Numbered from the stretch's first letter, positions 9,191 through 18,695 are shown. The stretch: 64,000 nucleotides of DNA from an uncultured Mucilaginibacter sp. (GCA_913775265.1 CAJYJH010000021.1:1-64000); one strand, 5' to 3'. Notes: generated by a model not told the origin, from the sequence alone. A program made the numbers and translations.

Positions 9191-9994
9191 TTAAAGTCCA
9201 TAAAACACTTGATTAACTTTCTCCAGCACAGATAAATCCGGCTGGTGCTTAAAGATACCAAATACTGACGCGCCGCTGCCGCTCATGCTGGCATACAAAG
9301 CCCCGGCTTGGTACAAGTGACTTTTAACGTCGGCAATGATGGGATATACCTTAAAGATGTGGTCTTCGAAATCGTTTTTGATAAGAGTTTTCCACTCTGT
9401 TACAGACAATTTTATCACTTCTTTCAAAGGCACCTCTATGGGTTTAGGCTTAATTCCGCTGTAAGCTTCTGCGGTAGACACATGGACAGTCGGCATTACC
9501 AATACCAAATGATATTTGGATAAATCGAGATCCACCGGCTCAAAGCGGTCGCCCTTTTCAAAAGCGTAAACCGGTTTGTTATTGATAAAAAAAGCACAGT
9601 CAGCTCCTAATTGCCTTGCATAATTCATCATCTGTTCGGCCGTTAAACCTAGCTCAAATTGTTGATTGAGCAATTTGATCATGAATGCCGCATCCGCCGA
9701 ACCTCCACCCAAACCAGCACCTATAGGTATATGCTTATGTAAATGAATGCTGACCGGCGGTAAGTCAAAATCCAGTTTAAGCAAATGGTAAGCTTTTAAA
9801 CACAAATTAGTTTGATCATTGCCGGGAATATGGATACCTGACGATTGAAAACTGAGTTGATTGCTCTCAATAACTTCCAGTGCATCTCTGATCATCAAAG
9901 GACAAAATATAGTTTCCAGGTTGTGGTAGCCATCAGGCCTGCGCTCGGTAATATTTAATCCTAAATTGATTTTGGCGTTTGGAAATAGAATCAT
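9191..9994 (-). CDS. ispE: 4-diphosphocytidyl-2-C-methyl-D-erythritol kinase
   Basis: IspE phosphorylates CDP-methylerythritol in the MEP pathway to isoprenoids. The 267-residue GHMP kinase starts with FPNAKINLGLNI (motif 1) and has the ATP loop PIGAGLGGGSAD (90-101), with the C-terminal SGSGASVFG motif 3. Length is slightly below the E. coli protein (about 283). It is convergent with the MFS gene. A CAAATGTA at 10025-10032, read on the minus strand as TACATTTG, is a -7 box about 30 bases before the start. Confidence 0.94.
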   Translation of the reverse strand: MILFPNAKINLGLNITERRPDGYHNLETIFCPLMIRDALEVIESNQLSFQSSGIHIPGNDQTNLCLKAYHLLKLDFDLPPVSIHLHKHIPIGAGLGGGSADAAFMIKLLNQQFELGLTAEQMMNYARQLGADCAFFINNKPVYAFEKGDRFEPVDLDLSKYHLVLVMPTVHVSTAEAYSGIKPKPIEVPLKEVIKLSVTEWKTLIKNDFEDHIFKVYPIIADVKSHLYQAGALYASMSGSGASVFGIFKHQPDLSVLEKVNQVFYGL

Positions 9995-10116
9995 GTGTGC
10001 GTTTGAGGCCGTTAGTAATTTTTACAAATGTAGGAAAGGCTAAATAGATTTAAATTAATTTAATTTGCATCGGCAAGCCTGTTGCTCTTATTAAATACAG
10101 GATTGCCTTACCAGCT

Positions 10117-10938
10117 ATGAAACAGTACCTCGACTTGATGCGCCACGTGCTTGATAACGGCGCCCAAAAACACGACCGCACCGGCACCGGAACCATCAGT
10201 GTTTTTGGTTACCAAATGCGTTTTAACTTGCAAGAGGGCTTTCCACTGGTGACTACCAAAAAATTGCACCTTAAATCTATTATCCACGAGTTGATCTGGT
10301 TTTTAAGCGGTGATACCAATATTAAATACTTAAAAGATAATGGCGTACGCATTTGGGATGAATGGGCAGATGCCGACGGCAATTTAGGCCCGGTATATGG
10401 TTACCAATGGCGCTGTTGGCCAAAACCTGACGGTGGCCATATTGACCAGATTAGCCAGGTAATTAAACAATTAAAAACCAACCCCTACTCGCGCCGCATC
10501 ATGGTGTCGGCCTGGAACGTGGCAGATGTTGACCAGATGGCTTTACCACCATGCCATAGCCTGTTCCAGTTTTATGTAGAACCGGCGAATATTGAAAAGG
10601 GCGAAACTCGCGGTAAGTTATCCTGCCAGCTATACCAGCGCAGCGCCGATATATTTTTGGGAGTACCGTTTAACATTGCCTCTTATGCCTTGCTCACCAT
10701 GATGGTAGCACAGGTATGCGATTTAGATTACGGCGACTTTATTCATACGTTTGGCGACGCACATATTTACAATAATCACCTAGAGCAGGCCAACCTGCAG
10801 CTAAGCCGCGAACCACGCCCGCTGCCACAAATGCGAATTAATCCGGAAGTGAAGGACATATTTGGTTTTAAGTATGAAGATTTCACGTTGGAAAATTACG
10901 ATCCATGGCCGCACATCAAGGCTGCGGTAGCGGTATAA
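10117..10938 (+). CDS. thyA: Thymidylate synthase
   Basis: ThyA methylates dUMP to dTMP using methylene-tetrahydrofolate, leaving dihydrofolate for the reductase encoded downstream. The 273 residues include RTGTGT (21-26), the catalytic Cys146 in [11 protein letters not shown], and [18 protein letters not shown] (173-190). A charged stretch of about ten residues around 155-165 ([11 protein letters not shown]) makes it a little longer than the 264-residue E. coli protein. It forms a functional pair with folA, but a toxin-antitoxin module lies between them. Confidence 0.97.
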   Translation: MKQYLDLMRHVLDNGAQKHDRTGTGTISVFGYQMRFNLQEGFPLVTTKKLHLKSIIHELIWFLSGDTNIKYLKDNGVRIWDEWADADGNLGPVYGYQWRCWPKPDGGHIDQISQVIKQLKTNPYSRRIMVSAWNVADVDQMALPPCHSLFQFYVEPANIEKGETRGKLSCQLYQRSADIFLGVPFNIASYALLTMMVAQVCDLDYGDFIHTFGDAHIYNNHLEQANLQLSREPRPLPQMRINPEVKDIFGFKYEDFTLENYDPWPHIKAAVAV

Positions 10939-10964
10939 GTAACAAATAATACTTAAATTTGAGT

Positions 10965-11153
10965 ATGACAGCCATCGAAATTAAAGCTGAGATTAAAAAG
11001 ATTGTTGACGAAGTGCCTGAAGAATCATTGAATGATGTTTTGAACTTTTTGAAAGAGTTTAAAAATGAACAGGCGACGCAATCGCATCAATCTGACAATT
11101 TCAAAAATATTATGACTAAGCATCGCGGCTTGCTCAAAAGACTTGCTCAATGA
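10965..11153 (+). CDS. Putative antitoxin of the Doc-type module
   Basis: A 62-residue helical, charged protein starting at ATG 10965 (MTAIEIKAEIKK...). A TTG six bases upstream is in frame but less likely. Its stop overlaps the toxin start in an ATGA arrangement, which is typical of toxin-antitoxin operons. The N-terminal VDEVPEESLNDVLNFLKEF resembles small type II antitoxins of the DUF2281 kind. The antitoxin role is inferred mainly from position before a Doc-family toxin. The C-terminal segment with HRGLLKRL could be the toxin-binding tail. Confidence 0.65.
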   Translation: MTAIEIKAEIKKIVDEVPEESLNDVLNFLKEFKNEQATQSHQSDNFKNIMTKHRGLLKRLAQ

Positions 11154-11530
11154 TATCTATTGATGGTGCTATCCGCATGCATCATAGGCTTATTGACGAA
11201 TTTGGAGGCAGCAAAGGCATAAGAGATCAGCGAGGCTTAGAGGCCGCGCTTGCTCGCCCGTTTAGCACCTTTGATCAACAAGATTTATACCCCTCGCCTT
11301 TAGAAAAGGCAAGTGCTTTATTTGAAAGCCTTATTATAAACCATCCTTTTGTTGATGGTAATAAACGCATTGCCTTCACCCTGATGATGCTCGTCCTGAC
11401 TGACAATAATCTCGATGTGGATGCAACAGAGGACGAGTTGTATGCTTTTGTGATAGGTGCAAGTACCGGTGAATTGAGATTTGATGAAATTAAAGCTTGG
11501 CTTCAACCACGACTCATCTCACTCCAATAA
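11150..11530 (+). CDS. Doc-family toxin (Fic fold, death-on-curing)
   Basis: The 126-residue length and the motif HPFVDGNKR (65-73) place it in the Doc branch of Fic proteins. Doc inactivates EF-Tu by phosphorylation in the well-studied phage P1 system. The early segment IDEFGGSKGIRDQRGLEAAL is also typical of Doc/Fic. Here the motif has DGNKR, the Doc-like form with Lys rather than the Gly of AMPylating Fic enzymes. It overlaps the upstream antitoxin gene by 4 bases. It lies between thyA and folA, both housekeeping genes, suggesting insertion of a module there. Confidence 0.88.
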   Translation: MISIDGAIRMHHRLIDEFGGSKGIRDQRGLEAALARPFSTFDQQDLYPSPLEKASALFESLIINHPFVDGNKRIAFTLMMLVLTDNNLDVDATEDELYAFVIGASTGELRFDEIKAWLQPRLISLQ

Positions 11531-11557
11531 ATTTATATACCAATCACCTTTGTACCA

Positions 11558-12040
11558 ATGAACAATTACATCGTAGTAGCTATTGCTGCTAATAATGCCA
11601 TAGGAAAAAACAACCAATTACTTTGGCACTTACCTAACGATTTAAAACACTTTAAAGAAATTACTACAGGCCATACGGTCATAATGGGGCGCAAAACTTA
11701 TGATTCGGTAGGCAGGCCGCTGCCTAAGCGTCGTAACATTGTAGTTACCCGGCAAGCCATAGAGATACCCGGATGCGAAGTTGCCGGCTCATTACAAGAA
11801 GCTATGGAGCTTGGCAAAACCGACGGTGATTTATACATTATTGGCGGCGCTGAGATTTATAAGCAAGCCCTCCCAACTACAGATTATATATACTTAACCA
11901 TTGTACATCAGGACTTCGAAGCGGACACTTTTTTTCCTGAAATTAACCCTGAAGAATGGCTTGAAATAAGTCGGGAGGATCATCAGCCGGATGACAAAAA
12001 TCCGCTTCCTTACTCCTTTATTACTTTAAAACGTCGGTAA
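11558..12040 (+). CDS. folA: Dihydrofolate reductase
   Basis: Reduces dihydrofolate to tetrahydrofolate with NADPH, recycling the product of ThyA. The 160 residues have the family layout: N-terminal IVVAIAANNAIGKNNQLLWHLPNDL with the active-site region, MGRKTYDSVGRPLPKRRNIVVT (NADPH-binding), and YIIGGAEIY near residue 100. The start lies 27 bases after the Doc toxin stop, so it could be co-transcribed with thyA and the toxin-antitoxin genes. Confidence 0.96.
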   Translation: MNNYIVVAIAANNAIGKNNQLLWHLPNDLKHFKEITTGHTVIMGRKTYDSVGRPLPKRRNIVVTRQAIEIPGCEVAGSLQEAMELGKTDGDLYIIGGAEIYKQALPTTDYIYLTIVHQDFEADTFFPEINPEEWLEISREDHQPDDKNPLPYSFITLKRR

Positions 12041-12150
12041 CAACCAACTGATTTATTTTGTTTTATTTAAAACGTTTCCATAACTAAATTTTATTAGATT
12101 TGCCGACTTAATTTTAAAGCTTATAAATTAATTTACACATAGACTACACC

Positions 12151-15126
12151 ATGCAAGGTAAAGGGGTTATTAAATTTTTTGCCGTTCTGTTGGCGCTTGT
12201 TTGCTTGTATCAGCTGTCATTTACCTGGGTAACCAGAAGTGTTGAGGCAGATGCGCGGAACTATGCAAAAGGTAATCCGGAGAAAGAGAAAGCTTATCTG
12301 GATTCTATTTCATCGCAGCCGGTTTATCCGCTGTTTAAACACAGCTTTCAGTATTGTAAAGACAGAGAATTGGCTCTGGGCCTTGACCTTAAAGGCGGCA
12401 TGAACGTAACTATGCAAATATCATTGAGCGAGTTAATCCGTTCATTGGCTAACAATAATCCTGATGTTACCTTCAATCAGGCTTTGCACAATGCCGACGT
12501 AATTGCTAAAACCAGCCCTGAAAATTACATCGACATTTTTATGCGTGAGTACAAAAAATTGGCTCCTAACGGCAAGTTAGCACCTATTTTTTCTACACAG
12601 GCCAACCAAAGCAACCTGAAGTTTGACGCCAGCAACAGCCAGGTAGAATCTTACCTGCGCGACCAGTCAAACGCTGCAGTTACTCAATCTTTTAATATTT
12701 TGCGTAACCGTATTGATAAGTTTGGTGTAACCTCGCCTAACATTCAGCAACAAGCCGGTAACCGTATTTTGGTTGAGCTTCCGGGCGTGTCCGAGTCAAA
12801 CAAAGAGCGTGTGCGCAAACTTTTACAAGGTTCGGCCAAACTGGAGTTTTATGCTACTTATGACAACCAGGAAGTTTATCCGTTGTTAAATAACATCAAC
12901 GGTATCCTGGCGGCTAAAAATAAATCAACTGTTAAAAAAGATACTACTACTGCTCCTGCTGCAACCGCAGCTGCTGATACTGCTAAAAAAGGCGGTTCAT
13001 TGCTGAGCAAAGTAAAACAAAGTGCGTCTAAAGATACTTCTGCTGCTTCACTTAAAAACAAAGCGCAGCTGGCTGAGTCTAACCCACTCTTTGCGGTAAT
13101 GCAACCAGCCGTTGGTCAAGGCCCACAAGGTCCGCAATTATTGCCAGGCCCGGCTGTTGGTGTTTCGGCGATAGCAGATACAGCTAAAGTTAACAGCTAC
13201 CTGGAAAGCCCTGAGGTAAAAGCCGTGCTTCCAAGAAACATGAAATTGCTATGGGGCGCTAAACCTGCTCAAGGCAACAAAGCCCTCCAATTATATGCTA
13301 TCAAATTATCAGGTGCCGAAAATGGCCCGGTATTGAGCGGTGAGGTAATTACCGATGCTAAAAGCGATTTAGATCAAAACAGCGGTGGTTATGAGGTTAC
13401 CATGGAAATGAACTCTGAAGGTGCTAAAACATGGAGACGTGCTACTGCAGAAGCAGCCGGTAACCCCGGCGACGAAAATGATAACCGTTCTATCGCTATC
13501 GTATTAGATGATAACGTAGTATCAGCTCCGCGCGTAAGCAACGAGATATCTGGTGGCCGCTCTTCCATCAGCGGTAACTTTACCCAAGACGAAACCAAAG
13601 ACTTAGCTAACGTACTAAAGGCCGGCCGCTTGCCTGCTCCTGCCCGCATCGTATCTGAGGATATCGTTGGTCCATCATTAGGTCAGGAAGCCATCAACGA
13701 TGGTTTAATGTCATGTGCAGTTGGTTTAGCGGTTGTATTGGTGTTCATGATTATTTATTACAACAATGCCGGTGTAGTTGCTGACATTGCAGTATTTGTG
13801 AACGTATTCTTTTTAATGGGTGTGTTAACCAGCTTGGGTGCCGTACTTACTCTCCCGGGTATAGCAGGTATCGTGCTCATCTTGGGTATATCGGTGGATG
13901 CTAACGTATTGATTTACGAACGTGTACGTGAGGAGTTAGCGGCAGGCAAATCGAAACGCCTGGCTATTGCTGATGGTTACAAACACGCATTATCTTCTAT
14001 CCTCGATTCGCAGATCAGTAGCTTCTTAACCGGTTTAATCCTGTTCATTTTCGGTTCTGGCCCAATCCAGGGTTTTGCAACTACGTTGATGATCGGTATC
14101 GTAACTTCATTGTTCTGTTCATTATTAATTACCCGTGTAATTTTCGAGTGGATGCTGGACAAAAACATGGAGATCAAAGTATCGAACGCATGGAGCGCTA
14201 ACCTGTTTAAAGGTTCAAACTTTGCATTCGTTAAAAACCGCTTTAAATTCTATGCCTTCTCAGGTATCTTCATCCTGGCTGGTATCGTATCCATGTTAAC
14301 CAGAGGCTTTGATTATGGTGTTGACTTTCAGGGTGGCCGTACTTATGTAGTACGTTTCGACAAAAATGTATCTACCGAAGACGTACATAATCAACTGGAT
14401 GCCCTGCTTAACCGCGGTACAGAGGTTAAATCTTTTGGTGGCGCAAACCAAGTTCGTATTACGACCAACTACCTGATCGACGACAACTCTACAGCTGGTG
14501 ACAATAAAGTAGAAAGCACTGTACGTCAGGGCTTAGCTAAAATATCACCTAACTTTAAAATCTTAAGCTCTCAAAAAGTAGGCCCTACTATTGCTAATGA
14601 TATCAAACGCTCGTCTATCTGGACGGTGATTATCGCCATTTTAGTGATTTCTGCTTACATATTAATCCGTTTCCGCAAATGGCAATTTAGTATGGGTGCT
14701 ATGGTGGCTACCGCACACGATGCATTGCTGGTACTTTCGTTCTTCTCCTTATTTAAAGGGTTATTACCTTTTGCTTTAGATATTGACCAGGCATTCATCG
14801 CAGCGATATTAACGGTTATTGGTTACTCCATTAACGACACCGTGGTAGTGTTTGACCGTATCCGTGAGTTCTTAAACCTGCACCATTCTAAAACAGATGA
14901 CCCGTCGGTAGTAGTTAATCAGGCTATCAATAGTACCTTAAGCCGTACTATTATTACAGCCTTAACTGTTATCTTTGTGCTCATCGTTCTGTTCGTATTT
15001 GGTGGCGATGTAATCCGCGGATTCTCGTTTGCCCTGTTAGTGGGTGTGTGCTTCGGTACTTACTCGTCTATCTGTGTGGCAACACCAATTATGCTCGATT
15101 TTGGTGGCAAGAAGCTTAACGCATAA
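12151..15126 (+). CDS. secDF: SecDF fused protein translocase subunit
   Basis: SecD and SecF use the proton-motive force to finish protein export through SecYEG. Here they are fused in one 991-residue chain, common in Bacteroidetes. The SecD half starts with a membrane helix (about 7-27), has the DLKGGMNVTM motif, a large periplasmic domain, and the TLGISVDANVLIYERVREE-type segment in the membrane part. The SecF half begins near residue 690, has FDYGVDFQGGRTYVV and GYSINDTVVVFDRIRE. An Ala/Lys/Thr-rich insert lies at about 255-310 in the periplasmic domain. A TAGATTTG -7 box is at 12095-12102, but no good -33 box was seen. Confidence 0.96.
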   Translation: MQGKGVIKFFAVLLALVCLYQLSFTWVTRSVEADARNYAKGNPEKEKAYLDSISSQPVYPLFKHSFQYCKDRELALGLDLKGGMNVTMQISLSELIRSLANNNPDVTFNQALHNADVIAKTSPENYIDIFMREYKKLAPNGKLAPIFSTQANQSNLKFDASNSQVESYLRDQSNAAVTQSFNILRNRIDKFGVTSPNIQQQAGNRILVELPGVSESNKERVRKLLQGSAKLEFYATYDNQEVYPLLNNINGILAAKNKSTVKKDTTTAPAATAAADTAKKGGSLLSKVKQSASKDTSAASLKNKAQLAESNPLFAVMQPAVGQGPQGPQLLPGPAVGVSAIADTAKVNSYLESPEVKAVLPRNMKLLWGAKPAQGNKALQLYAIKLSGAENGPVLSGEVITDAKSDLDQNSGGYEVTMEMNSEGAKTWRRATAEAAGNPGDENDNRSIAIVLDDNVVSAPRVSNEISGGRSSISGNFTQDETKDLANVLKAGRLPAPARIVSEDIVGPSLGQEAINDGLMSCAVGLAVVLVFMIIYYNNAGVVADIAVFVNVFFLMGVLTSLGAVLTLPGIAGIVLILGISVDANVLIYERVREELAAGKSKRLAIADGYKHALSSILDSQISSFLTGLILFIFGSGPIQGFATTLMIGIVTSLFCSLLITRVIFEWMLDKNMEIKVSNAWSANLFKGSNFAFVKNRFKFYAFSGIFILAGIVSMLTRGFDYGVDFQGGRTYVVRFDKNVSTEDVHNQLDALLNRGTEVKSFGGANQVRITTNYLIDDNSTAGDNKVESTVRQGLAKISPNFKILSSQKVGPTIANDIKRSSIWTVIIAILVISAYILIRFRKWQFSMGAMVATAHDALLVLSFFSLFKGLLPFALDIDQAFIAAILTVIGYSINDTVVVFDRIREFLNLHHSKTDDPSVVVNQAINSTLSRTIITALTVIFVLIVLFVFGGDVIRGFSFALLVGVCFGTYSSICVATPIMLDFGGKKLNA

Positions 15127-15146
15127 ATTTTAGATTGTAAATTAAG

Positions 15147-15179
15147 AAAAGGCTTCAAAGAACATTTGAAGCCTTTTTT
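15147..15179 (+). terminator. Terminator after secDF
   Basis: GGCTTCAAA (15151-15159) pairs with TTTGAAGCC (15165-15173), closed by an A-run before and a T-run after. Confidence 0.9.
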
Positions 15180-15228
15180 GTTATACAAACTGAGACATCA
15201 ACCCTAACCCATAACAGGTATAAATAAA

Positions 15229-16548
15229 ATGGATGCAAAACAAAATTCTAAATTTCCACTGGTAGTTATTGTAGGCGGAGGCTTTGGCGGCATTGAGCTG
15301 GCTAAGCACCTGGCTAAAGAACCCGTTGAGATTTTATTACTTGATAAACATAATTACCATTCGTTCCCTCCCCTGCTTTACCAGGTAGCTACCGGTAGCT
15401 TGGAGTGTGAGTCGATTGCTTTCTCACTACGCAAAAACTTCGAAGGTCAGAAAAACCTTCGCTTCCGTGTAGCTGAAATTACCGGCGTTAACACCGAGAA
15501 TAACTACATCGAAACCACCATAGGCGAAATTGCTTATGATTACTTGGTGCTGGCCACCGGATCAACCACTAACTTTTTCGGCAACAAAGATATAGAGCAT
15601 TATGCAATGCCCATGAAAACCATACCCGAGGCACTTAACCTGCGGTATATGTTTTTACAGAATTTGGAGCAGGCAGTTATTGCCCCTACCAGGGAGGAAC
15701 GTGAGCCCTATTTAACGTTTGTGATGGTTGGCGCCGGACCAACCGGAGTTGAATTGGCGGGATCCTTTGCGGAACTACGTAACCACGTACTTTCAAAAGA
15801 TTATCCTGAACTAAAAAAAGAGGAAATGAAAGTTTACCTGGTAGACTTCTTACCAAAGGTGCTTGGCCCAATGTCTGAAGAAGCCTCTGCTAAGGCTAAA
15901 GATTTTCTAGTTGGCATGGGTGTAGATTTACTTTTGAATGTTAAAGTAGCCAGTTACGATGGCACTGAGCTGAAGTTTGAAGATGGACGTGTTATCCGCA
16001 CTAAAAACGTGGTATGGTCTGCCGGGGTAATGGGCGTAGTTCCGGAAGGTATTGCTAAAGAAAACCTGGTACGTGGTAATCGTATCAAAACAGATGAAAT
16101 TTGCAGAGTAGTTGGCACCCAAAATGTTTTTGCCATTGGCGACGTGGGCGCTTCGGTTACCGAGGCTACGCCGAACGGACACCCTGGCGTTGCTCAGGTA
16201 GCCATACAACAAGGTAAAAAACTGGCCGAAAACTTAGTAAACATCATTGAAGGCAAACCTACTGAAGCGTTCAAGTATAAAGATCTGGGCTCGATGGCTA
16301 CCATTGGCCGTAACAAGGCAGTTGCCGATTTAGGCAAAATTAAGCTGAGCGGCTTTTTTGCCTGGTTAATTTGGATGTTTGTACACTTGATATCATTGTT
16401 AGGCTTCCGTAATAAAGTGATCACCTTTATTAACTGGTTAGGCAGCTATGTTACCTACAATGGTGGTACCCGCTTAATTATTCGCCGTTACGTGCGTGAA
16501 GCCGCGCCTGCAGCAGCAGCTGCAGCACAATTGCCAAAAACCGATTGA
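15229..16548 (+). CDS. ndh: Type II NADH dehydrogenase (NDH-2)
   Basis: A non-proton-pumping flavoprotein that passes electrons from NADH to quinone. The 439 residues show the FAD dinucleotide-binding motif VVIVGGGFGG (12-21), the NADH-binding motif VGAGPTGVELAGS and the FAD-closing VFAIGDVGA. A hydrophobic C-terminal segment, FFAWLIWMFVHLISLLGF, fits membrane attachment, a hallmark of this family. The tail ends in an Ala-rich stretch. It is a single gene between two strong terminators. Confidence 0.93.
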   Translation: MDAKQNSKFPLVVIVGGGFGGIELAKHLAKEPVEILLLDKHNYHSFPPLLYQVATGSLECESIAFSLRKNFEGQKNLRFRVAEITGVNTENNYIETTIGEIAYDYLVLATGSTTNFFGNKDIEHYAMPMKTIPEALNLRYMFLQNLEQAVIAPTREEREPYLTFVMVGAGPTGVELAGSFAELRNHVLSKDYPELKKEEMKVYLVDFLPKVLGPMSEEASAKAKDFLVGMGVDLLLNVKVASYDGTELKFEDGRVIRTKNVVWSAGVMGVVPEGIAKENLVRGNRIKTDEICRVVGTQNVFAIGDVGASVTEATPNGHPGVAQVAIQQGKKLAENLVNIIEGKPTEAFKYKDLGSMATIGRNKAVADLGKIKLSGFFAWLIWMFVHLISLLGFRNKVITFINWLGSYVTYNGGTRLIIRRYVREAAPAAAAAAQLPKTD

Positions 16549-16566
16549 TAGTATCCGTGTAACTTA

Positions 16567-16608
16567 AAACAGAACAGCCCGACGCAAATGCGCCAGGCTG
16601 TTCTGTTT
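16567..16608. terminator. Bidirectional terminator between ndh and the GNAT gene
   Basis: AAACAGAACAGCC (16567-16579) pairs with GGCTGTTCTGTTT (16596-16608), a 13-bp perfect stem with A/T ends, placed between convergent genes. Confidence 0.8.
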
Positions 16609-16627
16609 ATAACAACTTGTATAAGTG

Positions 16628-17059
16628 TTATCGCTTCAATTCCATTTTATAATGCCTGATCCCGGCCTCTTTAAACTCAGGACCCAACTTTTTGAAACCA
16701 AATTTTTCGTACAGCCCTACTGCCGGTAATTGCGCATGCAGGTAAACATAATTCATGTCTGCCGGTAAGTCATTCAATACAGTAGTAACCAAGGCCTGGC
16801 CTATACCCTGCCCCCTATATTCCTCAAGCACGGCAAAACGCTCGAGTTTGATGCCATTCTCAGTTTTACGCCAGCGCGATGCACCCGCAGGTTTGCCGTC
16901 TGCAAGGGCTAAGAAATGATGCGACTCCTCTTCCTGGTTCCTTTCCAGTTCGGCAGGGCAACCTTGTCCGATTACAAAAACCTGATGCCGTATGGCAAAT
17001 GCCGTTTGCAGATCAGGACTACCCTGCGCTATCTTGCTGACTTTTATTTTTGTGCTCAT
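16628..17059 (-). CDS. GNAT-family N-acetyltransferase
   Basis: A 143-residue GNAT enzyme that transfers acetyl from acetyl-CoA to an unknown amine. The acetyl-CoA loop EEYRGQGIGQALV lies in the middle, and the last third has LHAQLPAVGLYEKFGFK, the ElaA/YjcF-like ending. The N-terminal FAIRHQVFVIGQGCP matches the same subgroup. Its start lies inside the preceding gene: 41 bases overlap with the end of the iron-permease-like gene in another frame. The substrate is not predictable. Confidence 0.87.
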   Translation of the reverse strand: MSTKIKVSKIAQGSPDLQTAFAIRHQVFVIGQGCPAELERNQEEESHHFLALADGKPAGASRWRKTENGIKLERFAVLEEYRGQGIGQALVTTVLNDLPADMNYVYLHAQLPAVGLYEKFGFKKLGPEFKEAGIRHYKMELKR

Positions 17060-17525
17060 TAATTCGCTTAGTATTTACTTTAGTACGTTCTTCTTTCTTT
17101 TCGTGATTAACGTTGGCAGCATCAATGGTATGTGTACAGCCCAAATTATCTTCGCTTTTGGCCAATTGCGAAAGCCGTACATAAAACTTGTGTATTTGCT
17201 CCAATTCGCCTTCGCTCAAGTCTTCAATATTTACCATACGGTTACTGGCACCTTCCATGGCTGCTATCAATTCGTTCAGTTTTAAATGTACAGCCCGAGA
17301 ATCTTTGTTTTGTGCTTTCTGTATTAAAAAAACCATCAAGAAGGTGATAATGGTTGTCCCGGTATTAATCACTAACTGCCACGTCTCTGAGTAATGGAAA
17401 ACCGGACCACTTAGTCCCCATACCACGACAACCAAAGACGCCAATATAAATGCTCCTGAACTTCCGGTAGCGTTGGTAGCCCAATTGGCAAAACGCTCCA
17501 TAACCCCGCTTTTCTTTTTAGACAT
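17019..17525 (-). CDS. Low-affinity iron permease family membrane protein
   Basis: The 168 residues contain two membrane segments (about 24-44 SGAFILASLVVVVWGLSG and 50-72 LVINTGTTIITFLMVFLIQ) followed by KAQNKDSRAVHLKLNELI, which is the signature of the small bacterial low-affinity iron permease family (PF04120). Despite the name, transport has rarely been shown for the bacterial proteins. The last 40 residues are polar and Lys-rich and probably cytoplasmic. Its 3' end overlaps the GNAT gene by 41 bases, so the two are likely one operon. Confidence 0.8.
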   Translation of the reverse strand: MSKKKSGVMERFANWATNATGSSGAFILASLVVVVWGLSGPVFHYSETWQLVINTGTTIITFLMVFLIQKAQNKDSRAVHLKLNELIAAMEGASNRMVNIEDLSEGELEQIHKFYVRLSQLAKSEDNLGCTHTIDAANVNHEKKEERTKVNTKRINEHKNKSQQDSAG

Positions 17526-17554
17526 GGCTATAATTATTATCTATAGTAAATATC

Positions 17555-17591
17555 ATAAAAAAGCGCCAATACCGATTAGGCATTGGCGCTT
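17555..17591 (-). terminator. Terminator after fbaA (minus strand)
   Basis: AAGCGCCAAT (17561-17570) pairs with ATTGGCGCTT (17582-17591). On the minus strand the stem is followed by a T-run (the A-run at 17556-17562). It lies 25 bases beyond the fbaA stop. Confidence 0.85.
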
Positions 17592-17615
17592 ATGCAAATT
17601 AAATTTATATCATAA

Positions 17616-18695
17616 TTACAGTTTGCTGTTTACATCTAAACAGTTTAAGTCGGCAAAAGCCTGAGTTAAACGCTTAACAAAGGTTTCTTCACCTTTACGT
17701 AACCAAACACGTGGGTCGTAATATTTTTTGTTTGGAGAGTCTTCTCCTTCAGGATTGCCGATTTGTGACTGCAAGTAACCCTCTTTGCTTTTGTAAAAGT
17801 CTTTAATACCTTCCCAAAACGCCCACTGCATATCGGTATCAATGTTCATTTTAATAGCTCCATAAGAAATTGCCTCGCGAATTTCTTCCTGGCTTGAACC
17901 GGAACCTCCGTGGAAAACGAAGTTGATTGGTTTTTCGGCAGCTATATTGTGTTTCTGTTTTAAGAACTCTTGAGAGTTGTGTAGAATAACCGGTTGTAAT
18001 TTAACGTTACCTGGTTTGTAAACACCATGTACGTTACCAAACGCAGCCGCTACAGTAAAGCGTGGACTAACTGCCGAAAGGTGCTCATAAGCATAAGCCA
18101 CTTCTTCTGGCTGAGTATATAAGCGTGAGCTATCTACGTCGCTGTTATCAACACCGTCTTCTTCGCCACCGGTTACACCTAATTCAATCTCGATGGTCAT
18201 GTTCATTTTGGCCATACGAGCCAGGTATTGGGCAGAAATCTCGATATTTTCTTCAAGCGGCTCTTCAGACAGGTCAAGCATATGTGACGAGAACAGTGGC
18301 TTTCCGGTTTCGGCAAAGTGTTTTTCGCCATGCTCCAGTAAACCATCAATCCACGGAAGTAATTTTTTAGCAGCGTGGTCGGTATGTAAAATTACGGCAA
18401 CACCATAGTGCTCGGCCAGTAAGTGTACGTGTTTAGCAGCAGATACAGCTCCTAAAATACAAGCCTGTAGTTTTGAGTTATCTAACGATTTACCGGCATA
18501 AAATTGAGCGCCGCCATTGGACAGCTGGATGATTACCGGAGAGTTAACCGCCTTGGCAGTCTCCATTACGGCATTAACAGAATTGGTGCCGATTACGTTT
18601 ACTGCTGGTAAAGCAAACTGGTGCTTTTTAGCGGCTTCAAACATTTCTTGCACCTGGTCGCCGTGCAAAACGCCTTTATAACTTTTTAAATCCAT
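17616..18695 (-). CDS. fbaA: Class II fructose-bisphosphate aldolase
   Basis: Zinc-dependent aldolase of glycolysis and gluconeogenesis that interconverts fructose-1,6-bisphosphate and two triose phosphates. The 359-residue length is that of the long E. coli FbaA-type enzyme. Zinc and catalytic residues are visible in VILHTDHAAK (H104, D106, H107), with NVHGVYKPGNVKL and FVFHGGSGSSQEEI carrying the other ligands and the phosphate-binding glycines. INIDTD-type ending (KMNIDTDMQWAFW) is also conserved. It is a single gene with its own terminator. Confidence 0.97.
   Translation of the reverse strand: MDLKSYKGVLHGDQVQEMFEAAKKHQFALPAVNVIGTNSVNAVMETAKAVNSPVIIQLSNGGAQFYAGKSLDNSKLQACILGAVSAAKHVHLLAEHYGVAVILHTDHAAKKLLPWIDGLLEHGEKHFAETGKPLFSSHMLDLSEEPLEENIEISAQYLARMAKMNMTIEIELGVTGGEEDGVDNSDVDSSRLYTQPEEVAYAYEHLSAVSPRFTVAAAFGNVHGVYKPGNVKLQPVILHNSQEFLKQKHNIAAEKPINFVFHGGSGSSQEEIREAISYGAIKMNIDTDMQWAFWEGIKDFYKSKEGYLQSQIGNPEGEDSPNKKYYDPRVWLRKGEETFVKRLTQAFADLNCLDVNSKL

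Noticed and set aside
10954..10961. TAAATTTG promoter box before the antitoxin gene
   Set aside because: It is only 4 bases from the start codon and has no -33 partner; a transcript would begin at or after the ATG.
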